64,000 nt of DNA from positions 7,494,501 to 7,558,500 of the forward strand of contig NC_084899.1 in the NCBI RefSeq assembly GCF_958979055.1. The letters are read 5' to 3'. The position numbers and the translations under genes were made by a program. Below are positions 1 through 10,836 of this stretch, piece after piece. Each line of letters opens with the position of its first letter. The first letter of the stretch is position 1. The notes under the pieces are model-generated. The model worked only from the letters and a program-made list of their open reading frames with translations, searched no databases and was not told where the DNA came from. Source of the DNA: Alnus glutinosa (taxonomy: Eukaryota > Streptophyta > Magnoliopsida > Fagales > Betulaceae).

Positions 1-1
1 G

Positions 2-3000
2 ATCCCGGTCATCCTTGGGCGCCCTTTCTTAGCCATGGCCAATGCATGCATCAACTGTCGTACAGGAGTCATGGAGATCTCCTTTGGTAATATGAAGGTC
101 AGGTTAAATATCTTCACTGCATTCCAGCATGCACCTGATCAGAATGAGTGTTTCTTTGTGGACAACATTGAAGAATATGTAGAAGATTCACTCCCCATTA
201 TTTTGGCAAAGGATCCTTTGGAAGACTGCCTAACTCACTTTGGCTCTGAAGACTTCAACACCAATCAATACATTAATGAGGTAAATGCCTTGCTAGAGAC
301 AGCTGCCAGTGCAGATTTTTATCCATGGAGACTACCCAAGGAGCCCCTACCTCCAACTTCAAGCACTCCTCCCGTTCCTTCCCTTGAGTCTCCACCGAAG
401 CTTGAATTGAAGCCACTGCCAGACAAGCTCAAGTATGCCTTCCTCAGCTCTAATGATACCTTGCCGGTCATCATTGCTTCAGATCTACAAAAGGACCAAG
501 AAGACAGTTTATTAGCAGTATTGAAGAAGCATAAAGAGGCTATTGGATGGACTGTAGCTGATTTGAAGGGCATAGACCCCTCCATCTGTATGCACCGGAT
601 TCATTTAGAGGAAGATGCTCGACCGTCTCGTGAGGCACAGGGCCGGCTGAATCCCAATATGAAGGAAGTAGTGATGAAGGAGGTGGTCAAATTACTTGAT
701 GCAGGTATCATCTACCCTATCTCCGATAGCAAGTGGGTGAGCCCCACCCAAGTGGTTCCAAAAAAGTCTGGCATCACAGTGGTAGAGAACTCAGTTGGCG
801 AATTGATTCCCCAGCGCACAACCACGGGATGGCGCGTCTGTATTGACTACCGCAAGCTCAGCTCCCATACTCGGAAGGATCACTTTCCACTCCCATTCAT
901 TGATCAGATCCTGGAACGTCTTGCTGGCCAAAGCTACTACTGTTTCCTAGATGGGTACTCCGGGTATAATCAAGTGGCAGTTGATCCCCAAGACCAAGAG
1001 AAGACGACCTTTACCTGCCCTTTTGGTACTTTCGCTTATAGGCGTATGCCCTTTGGATTATGCAATGCACCTGCCACTTTTCAGCGATGCATGATGTCGA
1101 TCTTCTCAGACATGGTAGAAAAATTTTTAGAGGTATTTATGGATGATTTCTCTGTTTTTGGTTCCTCCTTTGATACATGTCTCCACAATCTATCACTTGT
1201 GCTTCAACGTTGCAAAGAAACAGATCTAATCTTAAGCTGGGAGAAGAGCCACTTCATGGTGCAAGAGGGAATAGTTTTGGGCCATATAGTATCTAAAAGA
1301 GGAATTGAGGTGGACCGTGCCAAAGTTGAACTGATTGAAAATCTACCGCCACCTACTTCAGTGAAGCAGATTCGTTCCTTCCTCGGCCATGCCGGCTTCT
1401 ATCGCCGCTTCATCAAGGATTTCAGTAAGATTTCAAGACCCTTGTGTAATTTACTTGCCAAGGATACTACTTTCCACTTTGATGATGCATGTCTAGAGGC
1501 ATTCCATAAGCTCCGTTCTATGCTATCTTCTGCTCCCATCATGAAGCCCCCCGAGTGGTCTTTGCCGTTTGAAATCATGTGTGATGCATCTGATTATGCT
1601 GTGGGTGCGGTCCTGGGACAACATGAAGGTAAGCTTCCTCATGTCATCTATTATGCTAGCAAGACTCTGATGGATGCTCAAGTCAATTACACAACAACAG
1701 AAAAAGAGTTGCTAGCCGTTGTCTTTGCCTTGGATAAATTCCGCTCATATCTTCTGGGATCCAAGGTAATCATCTACTCAGATCATGCGGCTCTGCGCCA
1801 TTTGCTATCCAAGAAAGAAACTAAGCCCCGGTTGATTCGATGGATACTTCTTCTGCAAGAATTTGACATCGAAATACGGGACAAGAAGGGAACTGAGAAT
1901 GTTGTCGCTGACCACCTGTCACGGATTATGTTTGAGAAACCTCAGCCTATTCCAGTTAATGATTCCTTCCCAGATGAGCAACTATTTGAGATTACTTCGA
2001 GGGAGCTGCCTTGGTATGCTGATACTGTTAACTATTTAGCCACAGGTCGGATCCCTTCTCATTGGTCCAAACAAGACAAGGACCGCTTCTTCAAGCAAGT
2101 TCGATCTTATTTTTGGGAAGATCCGGAGTTATTCAAGTATTGTGCTGATCAGATAATCCGCCGTTGTGTTCCCGAGAGTGAATTCCACAGTATTCTTACC
2201 TTCTGCCATTCATTAGCATGTGGAGGACACTTCAGTGCCAAGAAAACTGCAGCCAAGGTTCTACAGAGCGGATTCACATGGCCTACCTTGTTCAAAGATG
2301 CCTATGGGTTTTGTCGAGCTTGTGAGAGGTGCCAACGCCTTGGAGCTATGTCTCGGAGGGACATGATGCCACTAAACCCTATCCTAATTGTTGAAATCTT
2401 TGACGTTTGGGGTATCGACTTCATGGGACCCTTCCCGCCATCTTTTGGGTTTGAGTATATTCTTGTAGGAGTGGATTATGTCTCTAAATGGGTTGAGGCT
2501 GTGGCCACCAAGACTAATGATCACAAGGTTGTGGTCAAATTCATCCAGACTAACATTTTCAGCCGATTCGGTACCCCACGGGCCATCATTAGTGACGGAG
2601 GTAAGCACTTTTGCAACCGGTTTCTCAAGACCTTGCTCCTTAAATATTCCGTCACACACAAAGTAGCCACTCCCTACCATCCTCAAACTAGTGGCCAAGT
2701 GGAAGTTTCCAACAGGGAGATGAAGCACATTCTAGAGAAGACAGTTAGGCCAGATCGTAAGGATTGGTCCTTGCGCCTCCATGATGCACTATGGGCCTAT
2801 CGCACAGCTTACAAGACACCAATCGGTATGTCTCCATATCGGATTGTTTATGGTAAGGCATGCCACCTTCCTGTGGAGCTAGAGCACAAAGCTCTGTGGG
2901 CAATCAAGCAGTTCAATTTTGACATGAAAGAAGCTGGCTCTCACCGGAAACTTCAGTTGACAGAATTGGAGGAGCTGCGCAATGATGCATATGACAGTGC

Positions 3001-3310
3001 TCGCATTTACAAGGAAAAGACAAAGGCATTTCATGACCGACATATTCTGCCCAAATCCTTTGTGCCAGAACAAAAGGTATGGCTTTTCAATTCCAAACTC
3101 CGGCTCTTTCCTGGGAAGCTTCGCTCCAGATGGGATGGCCCTTTCATAGTCACGTCAGTGTCTCCACATGGCGCCATCGAATTACAGGACCCAAAGGATG
3201 GCACTTTGTTCAAAGTCAACGGCCAAAGATTGAAGCCCTACATAGAGGGCGTTGCACAGAATGAAAATGCTGCTTCCATCCACTTGACGGATCCCATCTA
3301 CTTGGATTAG
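2..3310 (+). CDS. Athila-type Ty3/gypsy pol polyprotein, 5'-truncated by window edge
   Basis: This is the replication polyprotein of a Ty3/gypsy LTR retrotransposon. The frame is open to the left edge, and the residues before the first Met (position 35) read as protease C-terminus (ILGRPFLA), so that Met is not the real start. Numbering from Met35, reverse transcriptase covers about 200-430 with [14 protein letters not shown] and the catalytic box FMDDF (D370, D371). RNase H covers about 500-640 ([26 protein letters not shown]). Integrase has an H-H-C-C finger near 723-775 and a catalytic triad D795, D854, E890, a perfect DD35E spacing. The integrase C-terminal region follows, and the frame ends at TAG 3308-3310. 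There are no internal stops in the visible 1.1 kb of codons, so this copy may be fairly young. Assignment to Athila rests on the RT wording and the 3' LTR context. Gag and the 5' LTR lie outside the window. Confidence 0.93.
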   Translation: MPVILGRPFLAMANACINCRTGVMEISFGNMKVRLNIFTAFQHAPDQNECFFVDNIEEYVEDSLPIILAKDPLEDCLTHFGSEDFNTNQYINEVNALLETAASADFYPWRLPKEPLPPTSSTPPVPSLESPPKLELKPLPDKLKYAFLSSNDTLPVIIASDLQKDQEDSLLAVLKKHKEAIGWTVADLKGIDPSICMHRIHLEEDARPSREAQGRLNPNMKEVVMKEVVKLLDAGIIYPISDSKWVSPTQVVPKKSGITVVENSVGELIPQRTTTGWRVCIDYRKLSSHTRKDHFPLPFIDQILERLAGQSYYCFLDGYSGYNQVAVDPQDQEKTTFTCPFGTFAYRRMPFGLCNAPATFQRCMMSIFSDMVEKFLEVFMDDFSVFGSSFDTCLHNLSLVLQRCKETDLILSWEKSHFMVQEGIVLGHIVSKRGIEVDRAKVELIENLPPPTSVKQIRSFLGHAGFYRRFIKDFSKISRPLCNLLAKDTTFHFDDACLEAFHKLRSMLSSAPIMKPPEWSLPFEIMCDASDYAVGAVLGQHEGKLPHVIYYASKTLMDAQVNYTTTEKELLAVVFALDKFRSYLLGSKVIIYSDHAALRHLLSKKETKPRLIRWILLLQEFDIEIRDKKGTENVVADHLSRIMFEKPQPIPVNDSFPDEQLFEITSRELPWYADTVNYLATGRIPSHWSKQDKDRFFKQVRSYFWEDPELFKYCADQIIRRCVPESEFHSILTFCHSLACGGHFSAKKTAAKVLQSGFTWPTLFKDAYGFCRACERCQRLGAMSRRDMMPLNPILIVEIFDVWGIDFMGPFPPSFGFEYILVGVDYVSKWVEAVATKTNDHKVVVKFIQTNIFSRFGTPRAIISDGGKHFCNRFLKTLLLKYSVTHKVATPYHPQTSGQVEVSNREMKHILEKTVRPDRKDWSLRLHDALWAYRTAYKTPIGMSPYRIVYGKACHLPVELEHKALWAIKQFNFDMKEAGSHRKLQLTELEELRNDAYDSARIYKEKTKAFHDRHILPKSFVPEQKVWLFNSKLRLFPGKLRSRWDGPFIVTSVSPHGAIELQDPKDGTLFKVNGQRLKPYIEGVAQNENAASIHLTDPIYLD

Positions 3311-3601
3311 AGGAGTTTTTCTTACCCTTCCTCATTTTTATTTTTGATTTGTTTGTGGATCTAGTTTGTCTGGCTGAAGACGTTAAACTTAGCGCTAATG
3401 GGAGGCAACCCACTTTACTAACACTTCTCTTGTTGATTTTCTTGATTCTTATTATAAAGCTGGAGTAGTGCTTTGTTTTTTTTTTTTTTAGGATAGGCAT
3501 TCTTGCATTGAAGATTGGGGGAGTACAACCAGTCCCATTTATTTTTTTCCTTCCACCCGGTATTGTATCTCTATCTATACATTGGGGACAATGTATCGTT
3601 T

Positions 3602-3614
3602 AAGTTTGGGGGTG
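3602..3614 (+). promoter_or_regulatory. Internal polypurine-tract-like copy
   Basis: The 13-mer AAGTTTGGGGGTG is identical to the polypurine tract abutting the 3' LTR, but it lies about 1.1 kb upstream. It could act as a second plus-strand priming site or be a duplicated tract. The identity is seen; the function is inferred. Confidence 0.5.
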
Positions 3615-4731
3615 AGAAAACATTTTGTTGTCCTCTTGTAGATATTGTGACTGCCTGATCATGTTATTTCTAAGAATTTGGTTGAATTTTGAATTTTGAT
3701 TCGTATTTCATTGGTGAGCTTAACATGATGAACACATGATCACTTGACTAGGGAATTAAGAAGTTTTGTTAATTTCTTTGGCAGCATGAGATATTACTTG
3801 TTTCAATTTGATTCTCACAAGCACACTAGCATGTAGTCTGTGGGGTATGAAATTTGAAATCAGTTATGTCTGTTATCAATATCTTAGATGCAGCTGGGTA
3901 ACTTATTGGAGGAATAACCTTGGCATAAAAAAAATAAAATAAAATAAAATAAAATAAAAAGAAAGAAAGAAAGAAATAAAAGAATAATAATATTGATTAC
4001 TTTGAGCTTTTCACTGAGTAACCGGATCTCTTGCCTCATTAAGCATTGAGTATTCGCGTCAAAAGGTGGAAGTTTACCTTGATTGATAAATGGCTAAGTT
4101 TAGCTTCGTAGCCTTTTTGACTCGAGTTAGTAAGTCTTTAGGGTGTTTTACACCTAGTGCCCTAAAACCATCTGGTTTGGGAGTCATTGACCTAACACTC
4201 GTTACATGGGTCAATTAGAAAGCTTAAGGGAGCTAAGCATTGCACAGCCTGCATATATAAAAATAATAAAATATATATATGCCTTGGTTGTTTTATCTAA
4301 TGGGGAGTCCAACGAATTTTGAGTGTTGAACCATTCATGATTGAGATTAGTTTTGAAACCTCATGACTATGTGTTAAGTTCACTTTACACTAGTTGAATC
4401 TTGTGATATCTCATAATGCCATGTTAGTAGCTTAATTTTTTGTTCCCTGAAATTGTGAAGATGGAGTTTATTTTGTTAAGCTTGCTAATGAATGAGAACC
4501 ATTATTTTTATGATGCTGCATTCTTGGGGATAACATGGTAGGAACAATGTTTGTGGGTATCATTTCTGGCAAACCCTCACGAGACTTCACTCGTCCACTA
4601 GGGAGTCCTAGAGGTTTAAAAGGCTTGTTGCATACGCTAAATGCAATCGTACATCCCACGAAAGAAGGATTTATTCCGTTGTTTTTCAGTTTTATTTCTT
4701 GTTTTGTATTGCTAAGGGACTAGCAATATGT

Positions 4732-4744
4732 AAGTTTGGGGGTG
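4732..4744 (+). promoter_or_regulatory. Polypurine tract of the Athila element
   Basis: AAGTTTGGGGGTG lies immediately before the TGATAAG start of the 3' LTR, the standard place for plus-strand priming in LTR elements. Confidence 0.75.
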
Positions 4745-6335
4745 TGATAAGCGTTGAATGTTACACATTCAAGCCCCTTAACTTATATATGTTAATTCCT
4801 TAGCATTGTTATTTGTTTGATTTTGTGTTGTTTTATTGTTTTCAGGTTTTAAATAAAGATGCAATTAATTCCATGCTTTTTGGGCTTAAAGTACACTTTG
4901 AGAAGACCTAGAAGATATGTTTAAGCTTAACCAATCATAATAGAATACCTATATGATGTGGTTAAGTTTAATCAAATCAAGTGAAGGATTAAATCGGAAT
5001 TTCTCTACTAAGAGTCAAAAATCGGATTGGATTCAAATTTGGATTCTGCATATGTCTCAGTGTTTGAATCATAACTTTTTCGTCAGATATTGGATTGTAA
5101 TAAAATTGGTGGCGTTGGAAAGCTAATAAAAATTCCAACAAATATGTCAGAAATAGCTTTTCCTAAATTCGGACGTTTACTATATCAAAATCGCCTCGCA
5201 ATAAAGGACCACAATTCTGGCCGAATTTGGAATCCTTTTCCTACTTGGATTGAAGTTTCAATCTCCTACTTGGACAAGAAGACTCAAGAGACGATTTTTC
5301 TGGAATGGCAAGAGCTTCTAGGCCTCAAAACATTGAGAAAAGACACTGCTACCTAGAGAAAAATTCAGAGAAAAACTTCTTGAAGGCTTGAAGAGTTGAA
5401 GAGAAGTAATCATGGCAAGAGGCCATTGCAGCAACTTCATGAGCGGCTAAAAACCTTTGTAGGGTATTGATGTAGCCCTATCCACGCACAATGGTTTGAT
5501 TGTATTTTAATTTAGAGAATTTTAGTTTATGCATGTTGGTTGTATAATTATGAGAATTGCTACAATTTGATATTGTTCTTCATCTTTTAATGCAATTGTT
5601 CTTCAATTCATAATCAATATTGGTAGAATTCTTCTCTTGTCTTAGAAAGCTTTTTACCTTTATTGAACTCAAATCATTCTTATTTTCTGTGATTATGAGA
5701 ATGATGATTATACAACGGGTTTAATTGACATATGATCAAGAGAATTAGATAGACCATGCCTAGGAAAGACGGATTGTACTACACCCTAGTTTAGTGTAAT
5801 TTAGGTAGACAGTCCGTGCCAACCGAAGATGGGTTATACTATTCCATTGATTATGTGTATCCTATTAAAGACGTAGCTAGTCCATGCCTAAGGAAGATGG
5901 GTCGTACCGCATCTTAGTGGTTAGGTGGACGGTTCGTGCCAACCGAAGATGGATTATACTTATTCTTTAGAGGTAATTTCTTGACTACTCGAGTGAGACG
6001 AGTCCTATATCATGCATAGTATGAATTTTCCTTGTTAATTTATGATTGACCATTGTTATGCGGTGAGTGGTGAAATCAATCCCCTATTCTTTATCTCATC
6101 CCTACTATCTTTAAATTTATGTCTTTTACTTTTATGTATTTCTTTTTTATAAAACAAAAACCAAATCAAACATCTTTTTAATTAAGTTATATTTAATCTC
6201 GAAAAGCTTGATAATAATACATACGCAGTCCTTGAGGTTCGACACCCTCTATATAGCCTTATCCTACAAGGATTCGTACTATTGCGAGTGGTAATTTTAT
6301 TATTGATATATTTTGGTAAACAAAAGACCACATCA
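4745..6335 (+). repeat. 3' LTR of the Athila-type element
   Basis: The LTR begins TGATAAGCGTTGAATG directly after the polypurine tract and ends with ...GACCACATCA, giving a 1,591-bp LTR with canonical TG/CA termini. The following five bases (ATGTT) would be the target duplication, but the 5' LTR is outside the window and cannot be checked. The LTR has no long ORF and contains an internal duplicated block. Confidence 0.8.
5751..6005 (+). repeat. 128-bp imperfect tandem duplication inside the Athila LTR
   Basis: Two units start at 5751 and 5879. Each runs from CCATGCCTA through a GGATTGTAC/GGGTCGTAC segment to the shared GTGCCAACCGAAGATGG followed by TTATACT. The period is about 128 bp, with moderate divergence between units. 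Confidence 0.7.
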
Positions 6336-8111
6336 ATGTTAGCTTCAAACACGCATGTATTAAAAACTGATAACATAGTCAAATAGCACATCAACAATTG
6401 GCAAACATATGATTGAGAGTCAAGTAATCAATGAGCATAAATTTCTTTGCAAAAAGAAATTTTAAACAGTTTACTCAACTCATGCTATGCGTGTGTCTAA
6501 AAGCTTTCTCGGTAAGGTATGATGTTTGCTGATATGATTTAAAGACAATTAATTTTCTAAAAGAGAGAGAAATTCAAAATTAGATCAGTCAAAAGTCAAA
6601 CATTATCTTATTAGAGCCCAGCCACCATCATCTAATACACTCCCCCTAAGAAACAGCACTTTTTCTTTTACTTAGTCCGTTAGTGACCGTCTATTTCTGT
6701 AATATATGGTTTGGTCATTGACTCTTTCTATAGGGACAAGTGCAAGAATTTACTTAACAGTACATTCAACAATAGATCTTTTGAATCCAGATTTTCTGAG
6801 AATTTAATGCTTTTAATTATTGTTTATGCTGCAACCTAGAAAGAATGCCAGGATTTATGGGTTCTAGGTTCAACTAGCGGGTTGGTCAATTTGACCATTT
6901 TGGCAAAAATAAAATTTCCTCCAAAATTATATAAATGCTTATCTTTAGACCCTATAAAATTAATCTTTTTACCCTAAAACAAGTCTTTTTATTTTCCCCC
7001 ACCTAAAATTTCAGTTCTGCCCTTGCTCACTCACTCCTTTCTTCATTTCATATGTTCATGTTGTAATTATCTTCATGAATCTAAATTAAATAGGATAATT
7101 TGTTTTTAATACTTATCATTTATCAACTATAGGCGTCCAAACCTCTTGCTAGCGCGGCCAATTATAAAGCGAACATTAAAAAACACATCTATCAAATTCT
7201 TCAAGAGAGCTCACACCTCGTCAAATGGAGCTGAATCTATAGGATCAACCCCAATATATTTTTTCCAACAAAAAAAAAATACACAATCATTGTATCAAAA
7301 AGATTAAATTCAACCAGATGCGTGAATAATAATATTTTATATACTTCCTCGTTGCTTGCAATGCAAAATAGCCTCTGGTCTGGTTCTTTATTCTCAATAA
7401 TAGGTAAGATATTGATTGTTCAATGTAAGATAACAGAATCGACTCAAAATTAATTAATTAATAACTAGTGTTTTTTTAATTTTTTCAATAAAGAAACTCT
7501 AATGATAAGGTATTTTTGCTGGGTGGGCTATTGTGGGAAGCACGTGATCCTACTTTTCACGCATGCCAAAAGCAGGTGCAAAAATGAAAATACCAAGCCG
7601 TAAATAATAAAATTGATATATTTAATAAAAAAAGAAATAAGAAGTAAAATTGGTGATTAGGAAATGAGCAAAATGTGATCGACCAGGGGCAATGTGCGGA
7701 ATGGTCTGAAGTTTTTACACATCAAGTTTTTAGAATCCACACCCACCGAATCACAGCAACATATTCTCATATTTGTTAATACATATCCGAAGTTCTCACC
7801 GTACAAATCCTATATATGTTCTACTATGCTTCAAAAATTAATTAAATCATTCAATGAATCCGTTCTTTGCACAAATCACAAAAGATATCCGGTTTAAACA
7901 AAATCATCAAATGTATCCGTAGAACGAAATACAATGAATATCCAATGTTTTTTATAAATGAAAAGTCCAAGCAATCAATTAAATAAGATTATCTCAAATT
8001 ATCACATGTATCCGAAAATCGCAATAGATATCCAAGAAATCATCTCAATAATTGAAAAGTAGTAAAACGTTGAAAATATTAAACCAAATAAAATCGGATA
8101 GTATAAACTCT
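6336..8111. other. AT-rich intergenic DNA, no gene seen
   Basis: I see no supported gene or complete mobile element here. ORFs are short and composition-driven. A short stretch near 7700-7900 is open for 67 codons but resembles nothing I know. Confidence 0.6.
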
Positions 8112-8872
8112 CATGAAAATATTGTTGCTCTTCAAATGTGGGATTTCATCGTCAACCTTAGTTGAAAAAAATTAGATACTCGTCACTAAGAAGAAAATAC
8201 TAAATTTTATTAAGAACATAAAAATAAAAACTTACAAAGAATAAAAGCCAAAGAACCCAGCTGCTGCTATGTACAATGTTGGGATTTGTATTCTAAGTGA
8301 TGCATAGCATGTGGTATTTATAGCAGAAAATTAGGTTAAACCCAAATTTTTACAAAATGACACATCTACCCTTCTAAACCCTAATAGGAGAAAAGAACGC
8401 TAGGGTTTCGGGCCATTTTTTCAAAATGGCACCTCTACCCCTCAAAAACCCTAATAAGATAAAAGAATGTTAGGGTTTGGAGTGTTTGCAACCGCCAAGA
8501 ACAAGGAAATTCGCGTTCTTATATTGCGGGGCATTTATGACATAGAAGACATTCGAATTAGGAAAATTCTATTTCACAATGATTTCTATAATTTTGAATT
8601 AGTTTTCTAACGCCGCCAATTTCACTTTAATCTGATACTTGAGCTGAAAGTTATGGTCAAAATACTATGACTTATACGGAACCTGAAATTTAATTCAATC
8701 CGATTTTGATTTCCAAAATTTGCATTTTTCACTTTAAAACTACCGTTTTCTCTCTATGATCTGCAAAATACCAAAATAGAAAAACTAACCAAAAACATTA
8801 AAAAATAACAAAGCTAAAGGTTTAGCAAATGTGAATTAAGGGGTCCAAATATACAATATTTGACACTCATCA
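8112..8872 (-). repeat. Solo LTR, Athila-like, minus strand
   Basis: Read on the minus strand this begins at 8872 with TGATGAGTGTCAAATATTG and soon after contains GGACCCCTTAATTCAC. This parallels the start of the Athila LTR at 4745 (TGATAAGCGTTGAATG, then AGCCCCTTAACTTA). A minus-strand TATA-type promoter (CTATAAATACC) lies near 8313-8325. No internal region or partner LTR adjoins it. The far end is uncertain: ACTCT occurs at 8107-8111 and 8873-8877 and could be the 5-bp target duplication, but the terminus this implies is not a clean CA. Confidence 0.6.
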
Positions 8873-9201
8873 ACTCTTATCCATAAAATATGGGATAAAA
8901 CACCTAATACCTATATGAAATCAACTGATAGGAAGTGTCCTACCCGAACTGAACTCCTAGGAAGGTAAGTTTGATCCCATGCGATCTAGGGATCAGACTT
9001 CTACTTGAATTGTATCAGAGCACCCAAACTATCTAAGAACCTTGTGCCTAGAAATAGGCTGCTACCCTAGGTACGAAAAAAGGTTAATCTCTTTGATTTT
9101 ACTTTGCTCTCATTACTGTTTGGGCGGCACCCTCGACAAGTTGTTTACTATTTTGCAAATCTAGGAGAAGGCTACACGTCACCAAACTAGAAACTGTACC
9201 A
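8873..9201 (+). repeat. Truncated 5' LTR of the Tat-type element
   Basis: This matches the 3' half of the LTR at about 16268-16650. Shared runs include CATAAAATATGGGATAAA, GATCCCATGCGATCTAGGGA and TACGAAAAAAGGTTAATCTC, and both copies end at AACTGTACCA. The copy lacks the 5' part of the LTR and about 40 bp present near 16515-16570. The left part is replaced by unrelated DNA and the minus-strand solo LTR. Point differences are numerous, so the element is old. Confidence 0.85.
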
Positions 9202-9206
9202 ATAAT

Positions 9207-9224
9207 TTGCTGCCATCAGTGGGA
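9207..9224 (+). promoter_or_regulatory. Decayed primer binding site
   Basis: TTGCTGCCATCAGTGGGA follows the LTR by a few bases. It resembles the TTGGCGCCGTCTGTGGGA-type site of many Tat elements with C-to-T and G-to-A changes. The position fits; the sequence match is approximate. Confidence 0.5.
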
Positions 9225-9260
9225 ACTCGATTATCATCGTTTTTCACATAAAAATCCACG

Positions 9261-10830
9261 ATGGTGGCTACAAAAAATACTAGCTGTAATACTCATGAGG
9301 ACGAGCAATCTTCAAACCCTGAATTCACAATAGCCACCTTGAACAAGGGACTTGCCCAGACGTAAAAGAGCGTGGAAGACTTGATAGCATAGAATGTTGT
9401 GTTACAAGTTGCTCGCAATCCGGAGTGGCCTTTCCAATATCCAGAGCCGCCTCTCCGTAATCCGGAACAATCTCATACACCAATGATTGTTCCCCCCATT
9501 GTGAATCTTGAGAACATAGAAGAAAATAGCCATACCTATGCTCGATGAAGAGAATGAGGAAATCTGCTCAACCAGGAAGAAGGATCTGGTGAGAGGACTA
9601 TTCATCAGGAGCCCATTCCCGAGAATCCTCCCCAGATTGAGGCCGAGAAGAAGATGACATACATGATCACCAAGCTAGAGCAGAGATGTGATCTGTTATC
9701 TAAGATGGTCCAACGACATGACAAGGGAAAGGCTTCCCTGGTGGACAAGGGAAAGGCTCACCATTCATCGATGAGGTGGCCATTTTCCTCCTTCCTGAGA
9801 AGTTCAAAGTCCCGGATGTTCCGATCTACACCGGACTTGAAGATTCGATTGAGCATTTGGAAAAATTTTGAGCTCACACAGATCTCCATACAACACCTGA
9901 CAAAGTGGCATGCTAGGCCTTTCCTCTTACTTTGTCAAGGAATGCCCAGGAATGGTTCAAGAAGCTTCCCCCAAAGTCTATCAATGACTTTGATGGTCTC
10001 AGAAAGATGTTCCTGACCTAGTTCCTGGCTAAAAGAGTAAGAAGAAAGCCTGCTGAATCCCTGATGTCCTTACATCAAGGCCCCGTGAGTCGTTGAAGGA
10101 CTACTTCAAAAGATTCAACCAGGAGAAGCTTGGCACCGAGGGTGCCACAAACGATTTCATCTACGGTGCCCTATTTCAAGGAATCAAGAAAGATGGGCCC
10201 ATGATGGCAGATCTAGCTCGGAAACTGTCGTAGGATCTACACGGGTTTATAGACAAAGCAGAAGAGTTCATAAACCAGGAAGAGACACTTTGAACTCTTC
10301 TAGGACCAAATCAATCCCAGGCATCAGCTTTCGATATGCTCAAGAAGAAAAAGAAAGTTGACTGGGAAGAGAGCTCTACCAACTTCAAAAAGCCTAAAAT
10401 ATCCTTTAAAGACTACAACTTGACTCCCCTCAATGCCCCGATCAGGGAGGTCCTTATGGAGGTGAAGAGAGATCCCTCATACCAGAAGCCGAGACAGATA
10501 CTCGGGAAGCCACCCGCTCGGCTTGCAGACAAGTATTGTGCTTTCCATGACTGTAATGGTCACATCACTAAGGGATGTATATCCTTGAGGTTCTTGATTG
10601 AGAAATTTATTGAAAATGGGAAGCTTGTTCAGGTCCTTGTCACTTAGAGGAATCAATAGGATCAAGATCGGACCCAGCAGCCTAGAAGGGATTGAGACTG
10701 AGAACCTAGATGCCGAGAAAAGAGTCGAGAAAGGACTTGTGAAAGAGCCAGTGAGCCTACTCCCCTAGCAGTCGACCGGGAGAGGCGTGAGAGAAGTAGA
10801 AGCCGAGCAAGACAAGGAGGACACGACAAC
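9261..10830 (+). pseudogene. Degenerate gag of the Tat-type element
   Basis: An ATG at 9261 starts a gag-like frame broken by stops and frameshifts. Recognisable parts are a capsid-type segment around 9760-10260 (pieces such as AQEWFKKLPP and DYFKRFNQEK in different frames) and a nucleocapsid-type segment at 10336-10647 with YCAFHDCNGHITKGC. The latter fits the YCxFHxxxGHxTxxC knuckle of Tat gag proteins. The stretch 10648-10830 is arginine-rich and full of stops. Gag would form the virus-like particle; this copy cannot make an intact one. Confidence 0.8.
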
Positions 10831-10836
10831 CTTCCC

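Larger units (their letters stand above)
3311..4744 (+). other. Athila 3' internal non-coding region
   Basis: This 1.4-kb stretch lies between the pol stop and the 3' LTR and has no credible ORF. Some Athila elements carry an env-like ORF here; none is visible. It holds the motif GGGAGGCAACCCA near 3400, typical of Athila 3' regions. A simple-sequence block of A4T and GAAA repeats lies at about 3926-3985. Two identical polypurine-like 13-mers are present. Confidence 0.75.

Noticed and set aside
8107..8877. ACTCT direct repeat as proven target duplication of the solo LTR
   Set aside because: The implied left terminus is not a canonical CA and the repeat is only five bases, so it is mentioned but not used to fix the boundary.
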